From Chitinivibrionales bacterium (GTDB lineage Bacteria > Fibrobacterota > Chitinivibrionia > Chitinivibrionales > FEN-1185): 64,000 nucleotides of DNA. The notes beneath the pieces are model-generated. The model was not told where the DNA came from and ran no database searches. It worked only from the letters and a program-made list of their open reading frames with translations. Location: positions 1 through 64,000 of the forward strand of contig DATJAL010000016.1 of NCBI GenBank assembly GCA_035516255.1, given 5' to 3'. The number at the start of each line of letters is the position of its first letter. Positions within the stretch are counted from its first letter, which is position 1. Made by a program: the position numbers and the translations under genes. This document shows positions 17,357 to 25,294 of this stretch, one piece after another.

Positions 17357-17713
17357 CTATCTGAAAATCACCAGCCCGATCACAATCGACGCCGCATTGG
17401 CAACCAATGACAAAATCCCCGCTTTCTTCGCGGAAACATTCAGCGTAAAATAATAAAACGCCGCCTCCACCATTACCACGCCTATCTCCCCGGTCACCAC
17501 CTGAACGATATACGGCTTGACAAGTGCGGGAAGAATGAACCATAGGTACGGCAGCGTGGCGGATGAGGCGAAAATGCCCGCAAAAAGTATGCGCGCGTTC
17601 GACAGGGATGAAGCGCCCGATTTCCATAGGGCGCGGATCAAAATAAAAATCACCGCTGTCTCGGTGACAACGGTGACGGCAAGGGCAAGAAGGAACCGTA
17701 GTTCGTAGGACAT
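17357..17713 (-). CDS. Small polytopic membrane protein
   Basis: This 118-aa protein is made of about four hydrophobic helices (RFLLALAVTVVTETAVIFIL, then three more) and ends in IVIGLVIFR. I chose ATG 17713, five bases after the stop of the exported-protein gene, as the second gene of a short operon; a longer frame reaches back into that gene but is not needed. I do not recognise the family. FCB genomes often have small membrane proteins of this shape. It could help insertion or handling of its partner, but nothing in the sequence shows that. Confidence 0.6.
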   Translation of the reverse strand: MSYELRFLLALAVTVVTETAVIFILIRALWKSGASSLSNARILFAGIFASSATLPYLWFILPALVKPYIVQVVTGEIGVVMVEAAFYYFTLNVSAKKAGILSLVANAASIVIGLVIFR

Positions 17714-17718
17714 GCAGC

Positions 17719-18525
17719 TTACCGGAACAGCGGCAGCTGCCTGTTCACGGTACCGCCGGACGTGGAAAGCCTGACCCAGTATACGCCGGAGGCCAGTCCG
17801 GCGATGGAATGGAAATAGGTGCATCCCGTGCAGCAGTTCTTGCTGAACGACAGTGCGGGCCTTCCGGCCACATCGAAGAACGTCACCGTTGCGGGACCGT
17901 CTGTAGCACCTGTCAATACGGCATAGCCGCGGTTGACGGCAAGCGACGCATTGTTCGCGCCCGCAAGGACCTTCGGCACCGGACGGATGACGCCCGAGGC
18001 CGGCGGGTCAAAGGTCTGCACCGATCGTGTGCTGTCGCTGTTGACGGATACTATCTTCGCAAGATAGACGTTGAGAGCGCCGTTCTGATAGAACAGGAGG
18101 TAATGATATCCCTCCCATACCAGCGGGTCGGTATTCGGCACGGTGCCGCCGTAGGGTACAACCGTATCGGAGAGCGCCACTGCGGGCGCGGCGCCGGCGG
18201 CTTTTTTTGCAAGCGACTGCGGGATTCCCACGCCCGTGATGCCGACCTGGTTGAAATAGTCAAGCGTGGTCCAGTAAAGTTTAAGGAAGTTGAATTTATA
18301 TCCGAAGGTCAGGCAGGAATCCTTTTTTACCACATACTGGTCCACAATAGAGTTGCCCGGAGCGTACACCGCGGCGATGATCACGATGTCGGGAAAGGAA
18401 TCGAGGTTGTCGATGGTGGCGCACCTGCCCACCGGGTGAAAATTCGGGTTGACGACGTCGGCGAAAAGCGGGATGTTGAAAGCAATGGTTGCAAGAATGG
18501 CGAAGAAAAGGTGATTTTTACGCAT
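17719..18525 (-). CDS. Exported protein of unknown function with C-terminal sorting-like domain
   Basis: This 268-aa protein starts at ATG 18525 behind AAAGGA. The signal peptide is NHLFFAILATIAFNIPLFA. A ~170-residue extracellular region follows (GRCATIDNLDSFPDIVIIAAVY, then a Cys-poor beta-rich part). The C-terminal ~75 residues look like a type IX sorting domain (VTFFDVAGRPALSFSKN, GLASGVYWVRLSTSGG, NRQLPLFR). The N-terminal region resembles nothing I can name. It forms a pair with the small membrane protein downstream. Confidence 0.65.
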   Translation of the reverse strand: MRKNHLFFAILATIAFNIPLFADVVNPNFHPVGRCATIDNLDSFPDIVIIAAVYAPGNSIVDQYVVKKDSCLTFGYKFNFLKLYWTTLDYFNQVGITGVGIPQSLAKKAAGAAPAVALSDTVVPYGGTVPNTDPLVWEGYHYLLFYQNGALNVYLAKIVSVNSDSTRSVQTFDPPASGVIRPVPKVLAGANNASLAVNRGYAVLTGATDGPATVTFFDVAGRPALSFSKNCCTGCTYFHSIAGLASGVYWVRLSTSGGTVNRQLPLFR

Positions 18526-18817
18526 ATCATATTCCTTTCCGTTAACCTGATGAAACGCTCTTGATTTATAATATACCATTATAATTGACAATTTTCATGT
18601 AAATAGTCGCTCAGATTTCTGTTGGAGTTCATTAATTAATTCATTTTTTTAGGATTTTAATGGTGGTGGGAAGTTTCCTACTCGCTTCAGCCTGCGGTGT
18701 CTTCCGCTACCCTCTCGTGGGTGCCGCAGGGTTTCGGCAGTTGCAAGCTCCAAACATCCGTTGGACGCACCCTTGTAGCGATAGACCCCGCGAAGCGGCG
18801 AAACGCCCAGATTTTCT
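18526..18817. other. Intergenic stretch, possible degenerate repeat
   Basis: No gene is visible. The AT-rich part next to 18525 should hold the promoter of the exported protein. The GC-rich part (about 18661-18800) can form hairpins such as CTGCGG with CCGCAG and looks like another dispersed repeat, but no second copy was seen in the window. Confidence 0.35.
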
Positions 18818-19870
18818 TTATTTCCCCTGAGCTTTTTGCGGCAGAAGTTTCAACGCAGCATACAATGCAATCGCTGATAGACAAACAAGAACCATCAGAA
18901 GCAGCCAGGAACGGTAGAGCGGTCTGTAATGAGTAAACAGCGGCGCTGCGCCGATGATGAGCGCCTCGGCCGCGAGGCCGAACGAAAACGCAGGGTGGCG
19001 GGGGAACAATTCCCACAACGCGGTCAGGGTGACCGGCATGGTCAGCTGAAGCAGCACCATGCCGCCCACGGCAAGCACGGGATTCACCCAGCCAAACCCC
19101 AGCATCGGAATCGCCAGCGCCAGCGCCGACACGCTGATTGCCAGCCATCCGAACCTGTCGGAAACTATTCCTCCGAGGGCCTTTCCTGCCACGGCGGCAA
19201 GCACCAGCAGGAGGATCACGGTGTGGTGCGCCTGATAGGGTGCGCCGGCTGCAAATCCGGCAAATGACCGCACCGCGATCGAAAACAGCAACAGGATCCC
19301 GAACATTACCGGCAGGCGGACAGCCGGACGATTTGCCGTTTCGTCAATGACAATGCCGGGGTGCCCGGTGAAAATCGTCGCAAGAAATAGAATTCCGAGA
19401 ATGACAAGAAACGGCCAAGCGGCAACGGGGCCGGACCTGCCCACCATGGCGCCGATAAATATGCCTATTGCACCCGGCGCGACGAAAATCCCCGGCGCGG
19501 TTGCCCGGTGCGGCGAAATCGCGAGCGAAACCGCGCCGCCGCCCACATGGAACATGGCATTGCCGGTCCCGGCCATTACAATAGCGAGCGCGGGATGGAT
19601 TCTCATTGCGATAAGCGACAGGGCCGTGAGGCCCATTCCCGCGAGTGCGGTGAGCCGGTAGTCGCGAATCAGGTCGGCAAGCCAGCCGAACAGCGGTTGC
19701 GTGCCGAATGCAAGGAGATTATAAATGATGATGAAGGTGATGAATTGACTTGAGGTGAGCGGATACACCTGCACCATGCCGAAGGCGAGCGCGGCGCAAG
19801 TGGCGTCAACCGCGCCATGGGAGCATGAATAAATGCCGAGGGTCACGGAATTCTGGAGACGGGAGTTCAT
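18818..19870 (-). CDS. Major facilitator superfamily transporter
   Basis: This 350-aa protein is nearly all membrane helices, about ten to twelve. MFS features include an N-terminal YNLLAFGTQPLFGWLADLIRD, which corresponds to the loop 2-3 motif, and a second-half KALGGIVSDRFGW, its repeat. It is shorter than usual (about 400 aa), so one or two helices may be lost or it is a compact type. The substrate is unknown. No Shine-Dalgarno precedes ATG 19870, so the start is uncertain. A 9-bp inverted repeat about 40 bp upstream may be an operator. Confidence 0.75.
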   Translation of the reverse strand: MNSRLQNSVTLGIYSCSHGAVDATCAALAFGMVQVYPLTSSQFITFIIIYNLLAFGTQPLFGWLADLIRDYRLTALAGMGLTALSLIAMRIHPALAIVMAGTGNAMFHVGGGAVSLAISPHRATAPGIFVAPGAIGIFIGAMVGRSGPVAAWPFLVILGILFLATIFTGHPGIVIDETANRPAVRLPVMFGILLLFSIAVRSFAGFAAGAPYQAHHTVILLLVLAAVAGKALGGIVSDRFGWLAISVSALALAIPMLGFGWVNPVLAVGGMVLLQLTMPVTLTALWELFPRHPAFSFGLAAEALIIGAAPLFTHYRPLYRSWLLLMVLVCLSAIALYAALKLLPQKAQGK

Positions 19871-19908
19871 GAGGAAAAAATATACTGCGAAAGGGGAATT
19901 CTATTAAA

Positions 19909-19933
19909 AAATATATGGTTTTTGCATATATTT
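19909..19933. promoter_or_regulatory. Inverted repeat upstream of the MFS gene
   Basis: AAATATATG (19909-19917) and CATATATTT (19925-19933) form a perfect 9-bp inverted repeat with a 7-nt spacer, 39 bp before the transporter start. It is a plausible operator, but AT-rich palindromes can arise by chance. Confidence 0.35.
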
Positions 19934-20058
19934 ACAGATAGGGAGAATAACAAAATGCCTTTTATGGCCCGCCCTCCAAACCTCCCCCGCCGGGAAGACT
20001 TTCAATGGTGGCACCGGCAATCATAATAATAAAACTCCCCAAAACCGGTCGAGGCTAA

Positions 20059-20232
20059 ATGAGAAAAAAACTTTTCATCACTCTCGCCTTGGTTTGTATC
20101 GTCCTCTGTCCTTTCTCATCACATTCCCAGGACATCGACCTCAGCGGTGTGGTGGTTGACATGCACAATACGCCTGTCCAGGGTGTTGCCGTTTTTCAAT
20201 TCTCCGAAGGTTTATTGATTTTTCCCCGATGA
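20059..20232 (+). pseudogene. N-terminal stump of an exported CarboxypepD_reg-like protein
   Basis: A 57-codon frame: signal peptide MRKKLFITLALVCIVLCPFS with SHSQ cleavage region, then DIDLSGVVVDMHNTPVQGVAVF, the start of a carboxypeptidase-regulatory-like beta-sandwich (pattern GxVxDxxGxPVxGxxV). It ends after 57 residues at TGA, where a real domain needs about 80 more. It lies head-to-head with the MFS gene. I take it as the remains of a surface protein; a functional mini-protein is less likely. Confidence 0.5.
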
Positions 20233-20297
20233 CTTATAAACCTGTAAGTGCCCGGGCCACACCGACAAGATTTGAAATCTCTCTCATTCTCCGCCCC

Positions 20298-22019
20298 TTA
20301 CATCGCCATTCCCCATGCGCGCGCGAGGTGGAATATTCCGCTCAGCAGCGCGCACACGGCAAGCGCCGAGGCGAACACCGTCCCCATCACCATGAGCGAG
20401 GCGCGTGCGCCGAGTTCCTTGACAAGCGTGAAGAACGATGCCACGCACGGCGTGTACAGCACCATGAACAGGCAGGCGACCACGAACTGCGCGGCTGTAA
20501 GCCCGAACGGCGCGAGCAGCGCGATGGAAACGTCCTTGCGCAAGAATCCCAGGATGAGCACCGGTGCGATGCCGGCCGGAAGGCCGAGTAAAAACGACAC
20601 CGGTCTTCCGGTGGCTTCCGAAACGATCCTGATAACCGACAGGGCATCGAGGACATTGATGACGAGCACGCCGGCGGCGATCATGGGAAGCACCTCGCCG
20701 AAATACTCCCGAATCCTGATCCACAGTTTTTGCGCCATGAGCCCCGCCGACGGCGGCCGGTACTCCGGAATCTCGAGGAAAAGCTCCGGCGCTCCGCCTT
20801 TTGTCAATTTGTTGAGCGCCGCGTTGACGCCGATCGCCAGCGCGAGCAGGATGCCGAAGACCGCGGCAACGACGGCCGTGCCGTACCGCATGCCGAGCGA
20901 GACGATCATGGCGCTCTGCGGCAGGCAGGGCGCGCTCATGAGCACGAGCGACACCGTGAGGATTTTTTCGCGCCTCGTGGTGAGCGTCCGGGCGGCGAGC
21001 AGCGCCGGGACCTTGCACCCGAGGCCGAGCATCACCGGTATCGACGAATAGCCGTGGAGGCCCAACCGGTGGAAAAACGTGTCAAGCACCACGGCGAGCC
21101 GCGGAAGGTAGCCGATGTCCTCGAGCAGGCCGAACAAGAGGTAGAACGAAACGAAATAGGGGAACACGAGCACCACCGCGATGTAAACGCCGGTGGTGAG
21201 CATGCCGAACGAGGCAAGCGGGTCTGCGCCGCGGCCAATCAGCAACTCGCGAACCAGCGTCCAGGGGATGTGGCCGCACAACCCCAGGATAAAGGGATGG
21301 TAGAAGCGCCCGAACAGCGGCCCGCACACGCCATTGACAAGCGCTTCTCCCGCCATGCGGACGATGATGAACGTCGCGGCAAGAACGGCGCAGGCGAAAA
21401 CAAGGCCGCCCACGGGATGGAGCGTGAAGTCTCCCAGCATTTCAAGCGGCGTGTGGTGGCGGTGCGACAGCCGCTGGACCCTGTTCACGATTCCGCCGAT
21501 GGTCGCCCATGCATCGGCCGGATTTCCCAGCGGGCGGCCCGCGGCCGCGCGCGGGAGCGCGTCGACAAGCGCGTGCATGCCCTGGCCGCGCAGGGCGCTT
21601 GCCGTGACCACCGGAACGCCGAGGATTTCTTCAAGCAGGGACGCATGGATGAAAATCCCCTTGTGCGCCGTGTCGTCCCAGAAATTGAGGCACACCACCA
21701 TGGGCTTTTCCCTTGCGAGAAGGCCCAGGGTAAGGTTCAGGTTGCGTTCCAGGTTGGTCGCGTCGAGAACGTTGATGATGATGTCGCTGTTGTCAATGAT
21801 CGCGAGCGCGGTTTCGTCGGCATGGGACAGCGCCTCGAGCGAGTACACGCCCGGCCCGTCGATGAGCTCGTACGCCGCACCTTCATGGTCGAACCGGGCC
21901 GTCCTGACGTCCACGGTTGTGCCGGGGTAGTTGGCAGAGATCACGCCCACGCCGGTGATGCGCGAGAAAACAAGGCTCTTGCCCACGTTGGGATTTCCGA
22001 CGATCGCCACTTTCTTCAC
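20298..22019 (-). CDS. feoB: Ferrous iron transporter FeoB
   Basis: This 573-aa GTP-gated Fe2+ permease has an N-terminal G domain with GNPNVGKS (G1, 8-15), ANYPGTTVD (G2), DGPG (G3) and NFWD in the G4 (NxxD) position. The membrane part contains the Gate signature (GYLPRLAVVLD, SIPVMLGLGCKVPALLAARTL, REKILT). It is shorter than E. coli FeoB (773 aa), as in compact FeoB types. The start is GTG 22019, overlapping the feoA stop as GTGA. It is the third gene of fur-feoA-feoB and should be repressed with them by Fur. Confidence 0.95.
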   Translation of the reverse strand: MKKVAIVGNPNVGKSLVFSRITGVGVISANYPGTTVDVRTARFDHEGAAYELIDGPGVYSLEALSHADETALAIIDNSDIIINVLDATNLERNLNLTLGLLAREKPMVVCLNFWDDTAHKGIFIHASLLEEILGVPVVTASALRGQGMHALVDALPRAAAGRPLGNPADAWATIGGIVNRVQRLSHRHHTPLEMLGDFTLHPVGGLVFACAVLAATFIIVRMAGEALVNGVCGPLFGRFYHPFILGLCGHIPWTLVRELLIGRGADPLASFGMLTTGVYIAVVLVFPYFVSFYLLFGLLEDIGYLPRLAVVLDTFFHRLGLHGYSSIPVMLGLGCKVPALLAARTLTTRREKILTVSLVLMSAPCLPQSAMIVSLGMRYGTAVVAAVFGILLALAIGVNAALNKLTKGGAPELFLEIPEYRPPSAGLMAQKLWIRIREYFGEVLPMIAAGVLVINVLDALSVIRIVSEATGRPVSFLLGLPAGIAPVLILGFLRKDVSIALLAPFGLTAAQFVVACLFMVLYTPCVASFFTLVKELGARASLMVMGTVFASALAVCALLSGIFHLARAWGMAM

Positions 22020-22366
22020 GGCAGGAGGCCCTTTTCTTTAATGTCAAGAGGCTGGACGATCACCTTGAGCGCCATTCCGTAGCCGATGGCGAACCGCGTG
22101 GCGCCTTTTTCCAGGATCACGGGCCCCCGCATCGGCTCAGACCGTTTCTTCACGATAACGGCACCCGGCGCGACCCCCATGGCGGCAAGCCTGCGGGCAG
22201 CCTTTCCATCTCCCTGCACGGCAACGACACGGGCCGACGTTCCGTCGCAGAGCCTCGCCACGTTGGGAAACGCCGCGTTCCTTGCCGCACTCGCCGAGCC
22301 GCCGCGTCCTTTCCGCATGCGAATGGCGGCATCCACGCAGGCCCTGATCACCCTCGGCACTTTCAT
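22016..22366 (-). CDS. feoA: Ferrous iron transport protein FeoA
   Basis: This 116-aa protein has an FeoA SH3-like domain in its C-terminal 75 residues (RLAAMGVAPGAVI, SEPMRGPVILEKGATRFAIGYGMA, ending KVIVQPL). FeoA is a cytosolic partner needed for FeoB transport. The N-terminal 40 residues are basic and Ala-rich and longer than in typical FeoA (about 75-85 aa). ATG 22366 overlaps the fur stop as ATGA; the longer frame would run through fur and is rejected. Confidence 0.9.
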   Translation of the reverse strand: MKVPRVIRACVDAAIRMRKGRGGSASAARNAAFPNVARLCDGTSARVVAVQGDGKAARRLAAMGVAPGAVIVKKRSEPMRGPVILEKGATRFAIGYGMALKVIVQPLDIKEKGLLP

Positions 22367-22851
22367 CTGCGCCCCCCTGCTCCTCGCGAACCCGGCGCAT
22401 AGGGCCGCCGCGCGCCGCGCCTGAGGTCCTTCCTGCATCTGCCGCAGGTGCCGTACAGGTTCATCCGGTGGGAAACGGGCAGGAAACCGTACCGCTTGAC
22501 AAGCCGCTCCTGCAGCAGTTCGATGTCCGGGTCCACCACCTCCACGAACCTGCCGCAGGTCGTGCAGATGAGGTGGTCGTGATGGTCATGGCCGTACAGG
22601 TGTTCGTACCGCGTGGTGCCGTCCTCGAAGTTTATCTCCCTGCACAGCCCGGCCTCGGCCAGGAGCTTGAGGGTGCGGTACACGGTGGCATACCCGATGC
22701 CCGGATGCTTTGCCTTCACCGCGTCCCAGAGCTCTTCGATGGTGAGGTGCCTCTCGATGCCGAGAAAAACTTCCAGGATCTGTTCCCGCGGCTTGCTGTG
22801 CCGCAGGCCCTTGCCCGCCATGAATTGTTCCAACACCGCATTTTCTTTCAC
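22363..22851 (-). CDS. fur: Ferric uptake regulator Fur
   Basis: This 162-aa metalloregulator has an N-terminal winged helix (LRHSKPREQILEVFL, IGYATVYRTLKLL), the regulatory metal cluster GHDHHDHLICTTCGRF, and a second CGRC for structural zinc. GTG 22851 is preferred: AAGGA lies six bases upstream and the Fur box lies just behind it. The open frame continues to ATG 22917 but would place the operator inside the coding region. It is the first gene of fur-feoA-feoB, which suggests autoregulation and iron-responsive control of the uptake pair. Confidence 0.93.
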   Translation of the reverse strand: MKENAVLEQFMAGKGLRHSKPREQILEVFLGIERHLTIEELWDAVKAKHPGIGYATVYRTLKLLAEAGLCREINFEDGTTRYEHLYGHDHHDHLICTTCGRFVEVVDPDIELLQERLVKRYGFLPVSHRMNLYGTCGRCRKDLRRGARRPYAPGSRGAGGRR

Positions 22852-22865
22852 GATCCGTCCTTGGT

Positions 22866-22890
22866 ATTGAAAATGATTTTCATTATCAAT
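22866..22890. promoter_or_regulatory. Fur box
   Basis: The core 22869-22887 (GAAAATGATTTTCATTATC) matches the 19-bp Fur consensus at 16 of 19 positions and extends as a near-perfect palindrome to 25 bp. It lies immediately upstream of the fur ribosome-binding site. Confidence 0.88.
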
Positions 22891-23042
22891 TATATATGAT
22901 GTTGGAGGAAATGTCAATTATAATGATGATTGATTGTGCGAATTATTCCCTGACATGAAGACGGATAAAAGCCTGCAGGGATCGGAAAGAAGATTCGGCG
23001 GTTACCTATTGTCAGTTAACGTTGAATCAATTGTAAGACTAT

Positions 23043-23146
23043 GAACCCGGGCCAGCGCCCCAGGCCATACGGCTGACCTTTACTTTTTTCTCGATCCAAA
23101 AGTCCGGTCGGCGCCGCTGCGGTTACTCCGGACTCCGCCGCCGCGC
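23043..23146 (+). repeat. Dispersed repeat, family C leader, copy 1
   Basis: It matches 30405-30512: both begin with GAACC.GGGCCAG.GCCCC and AGGCCA, pass through TCGGCGC, and end in CCGCCGCCGCG. GGGCC.. pairs with ..GGCC as an initial hairpin. In both places it is followed by family B sequence. Confidence 0.6.
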
Positions 23147-23242
23147 AGGCAGGACTGAAGGGGAAACTAAAGCGAATTGTCATTTCATTCCCTGAGGTAA
23201 GGTAATTGCGCTTCGTGCTTTTTATTATGCCGTTTGCCTCAT

Positions 23243-23394
23243 GCCGCCCCCAAATCGCCCGGTCGTCGGGTAGCCGCTTTTAAGCGGCGTATCGAGACGC
23301 AAGGCATCGGGCGGTCCGGCAACGAGGCCGAGGGCCGAGCCCAGAAGGAGGGCCGACCCTCGCAGGCGCGTTACGCCAGTGAGGGGAACGCTCT
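23243..23394 (+). repeat. Structured dispersed repeat, family B, copy 2
   Basis: Shares with copies 1 and 4 a GCCGC..GCGGC hairpin, a GAGGCCGA.GGCCGAGCCC segment, AAGGAG, CCGACCC and the closing AGGGGAACGC. It ends 28 nt from the 3' end of the converging PorV-like gene. Confidence 0.6.
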
Positions 23395-23422
23395 CAATAT
23401 TCTTATTTATCAATAATAGTCG

Positions 23423-25279
23423 TCACGGCTTGAACACGATGGCACTGTTGCCGTCGGTCCGTATAAGAACGAACCCGCTGTCGCTTTTCACCGCGTAGTA
23501 TTCACCGTCAAAATTCTCGATGCCGGTTTCTTTCAGCACCAGCGTCGGTTCGCTCCGGTCAAAATTCTGAATGAATTTTTCTTTAAGCTTGGCCGGACGC
23601 GCCTTTTTTCCCTTGCCTTCCATGGTCCTGAGGTTGAAATCGAAGGCATCCAATTTCCGAACGTCAAGCTTCCATTTCATTTTAAGACTTGCCACTTTGG
23701 AGAGATCGGGCCCCAGGCCCGCCACGGTTATCCTGGCAAAGGTCGTATCGACGGTGGCAAGTGGCTGCTGAGACGGAACATTGAAGTGTTTGAACAGCCA
23801 CGGGATCACCCGGACCGTTCTGACCTTTGTGGCGACGTTACCGGCCTTGTCCGCCGCGGAATAGGCAATGGTGTAGGTGCCCACCGTTTTCGCGTCAACC
23901 GCCCCGCTCGTTGTTATGTTTGTCAACTTTCCGTCTCTATTGTCAATGGCCGTTGCGCCCATCTCAACATATTGCTCGCCTCGTGCCACCGTGACCGCGC
24001 TGTCGCCGCGGAGCGTTATGACCGGCGCGACCGTATCGGCCGCTTCGACGTTCACCCGCCGGACCACCGACGCGCTGTTGCCGGCCGCATCGGTCGCGGC
24101 ATAGGTGACGTAATACGTTCCGGGAACGGTCGTATTCACCTGGCCGCTCACGATGATGGACTTGGTGAGGTTGCCTCCGACGTCGTCGTGCGCGATTGCG
24201 CCAGGGTCGGTGAAAGAGCCGGCACGGGTGCTTATGGTCACCACGCTGTCGCCGTTCAGCGTGACGACCGGAGGAACTTTGTCGGAAGCGGCCCTCGCCT
24301 TTGAAAAAAAGTCGCTCAGATTTATCACCAGCGACAGGCGGTGCTCGCTGCCAGTTGATAAATCGGAATTTGAGGCCCCCTTATAGGCGTATTGGAACGA
24401 ATAACCGTTGAACGTGACCCCGGCGCCAAAGGCAAGTCCATACGCGTTCAGCGAATTGTAGAGCATGCCGTTGCCGCCGCAGCGCACCGCGAATTCGAAT
24501 TGCTTGTACAGCAGCGTATATTCGAGGCCGCAAAACATTTTAAGGTTGCTGGTCACGCCCAATGACTGGTCGTAGTCGCGGTTCAATTTGTACTCTCCGT
24601 CGACATCGACGATTATCCGGTGCATGCCGTTGATGATTCCGGTATATCCGGCGCCCAGGCGGAATTCGGGATCGACGTTTTCTTCTTTTACGTCGGCAGC
24701 GATATTGCGGGCCATGAGGCCGAGGCTGAAGCCAAAGGGAAGGCGGGTAAGCAGGCCGACGTCGAGGCCCAGGCCGCTGCCGCCGTAGTCGGAGGCGCTG
24801 TAGTAGAACCGGTTGACGGTGAGGCCGATGCTCGGCTGTTCGAAGATCAAAAAATGCCCGCATATCTGACGGCCGTAGCTTAAAGAGATGGTCCCCTCGC
24901 TTGCGTGGGTCGTGCTGGCCGGCGCATTGGCGACACTGTCCCAGCCCTGCTCCAGTTTCATGCTTGTCAACAGCCAGCCCGCGCTTAATACCCCCACATT
25001 CCGCAGCGGCACGACCGCCGAAAGATAGTTTGTGTTCAGATTAGTGACGTCCTGGAAGATCCAGTTCGATTCCATGAGCGAAACGTTCGCCTGGTACGAC
25101 AGCCCTGCGGGGTTCCAATACCCGGCGCTGGGATCGTCGGCGATCGCCACGTACGCGCCGCCCAGGCCGTAGCCGCGGGAACCGATCATGAGATCGACCT
25201 GGGAAGCATGGACAAGGGCTGCGCAGGCCGCGGCGAGCGAAAGTCCGGCTTTCATCATGAATGATTTTCCAAGTCTCAT
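23423..25279 (-). CDS. PorV/PorQ-like outer-membrane protein with two DUF5011 Ig-like domains
   Basis: This 618-aa exported protein has residues ~26-330 forming a beta-barrel with the PorV/PorQ/UPF0164 entry motif GSRGYGLGGAYVAIADDPSAGYWNPAGLS. Two DUF5011-type Ig-like domains follow (PPVVTLNGDSVVTI...TYAATDAAGN and APVITLRGDSAVTV...YSAADKAGN). A C-terminal ~120-residue region comes last, ending GNSAIVFKP. PorV shuttles type IX cargo, but the added Ig domains are atypical, so a relative rather than PorV itself is likely. GAGGAGG precedes ATG 25279. The gene lies 15 nt after the giant Ig-repeat gene, so the two are probably co-transcribed. Confidence 0.8.
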   Translation of the reverse strand: MRLGKSFMMKAGLSLAAACAALVHASQVDLMIGSRGYGLGGAYVAIADDPSAGYWNPAGLSYQANVSLMESNWIFQDVTNLNTNYLSAVVPLRNVGVLSAGWLLTSMKLEQGWDSVANAPASTTHASEGTISLSYGRQICGHFLIFEQPSIGLTVNRFYYSASDYGGSGLGLDVGLLTRLPFGFSLGLMARNIAADVKEENVDPEFRLGAGYTGIINGMHRIIVDVDGEYKLNRDYDQSLGVTSNLKMFCGLEYTLLYKQFEFAVRCGGNGMLYNSLNAYGLAFGAGVTFNGYSFQYAYKGASNSDLSTGSEHRLSLVINLSDFFSKARAASDKVPPVVTLNGDSVVTISTRAGSFTDPGAIAHDDVGGNLTKSIIVSGQVNTTVPGTYYVTYAATDAAGNSASVVRRVNVEAADTVAPVITLRGDSAVTVARGEQYVEMGATAIDNRDGKLTNITTSGAVDAKTVGTYTIAYSAADKAGNVATKVRTVRVIPWLFKHFNVPSQQPLATVDTTFARITVAGLGPDLSKVASLKMKWKLDVRKLDAFDFNLRTMEGKGKKARPAKLKEKFIQNFDRSEPTLVLKETGIENFDGEYYAVKSDSGFVLIRTDGNSAIVFKP

Positions 25280-25294
25280 ATTTTTCGCCTCCTC

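Larger units (their letters stand above)
22892..23422. other. Gene-free spacer carrying repeats C and B
   Basis: This space between fur and the 3' end of the PorV-like gene has no gene. It should contain the fur-feoAB promoter at its left end. It also holds a composite dispersed repeat: a family C leader (23043-23146) and a family B unit (23243-23394). Confidence 0.5.

Noticed and set aside
20730-22082. 450-codon plus-strand frame opposite feoB
   Set aside because: It is a shadow of a clear FeoB; the GC-rich codons leave the complementary frame open.
22367-22438. Longer FeoA start inside fur
   Set aside because: The ATGA overlap at 22363-22366 is the normal arrangement and the extra residues are Arg/Ala junk.
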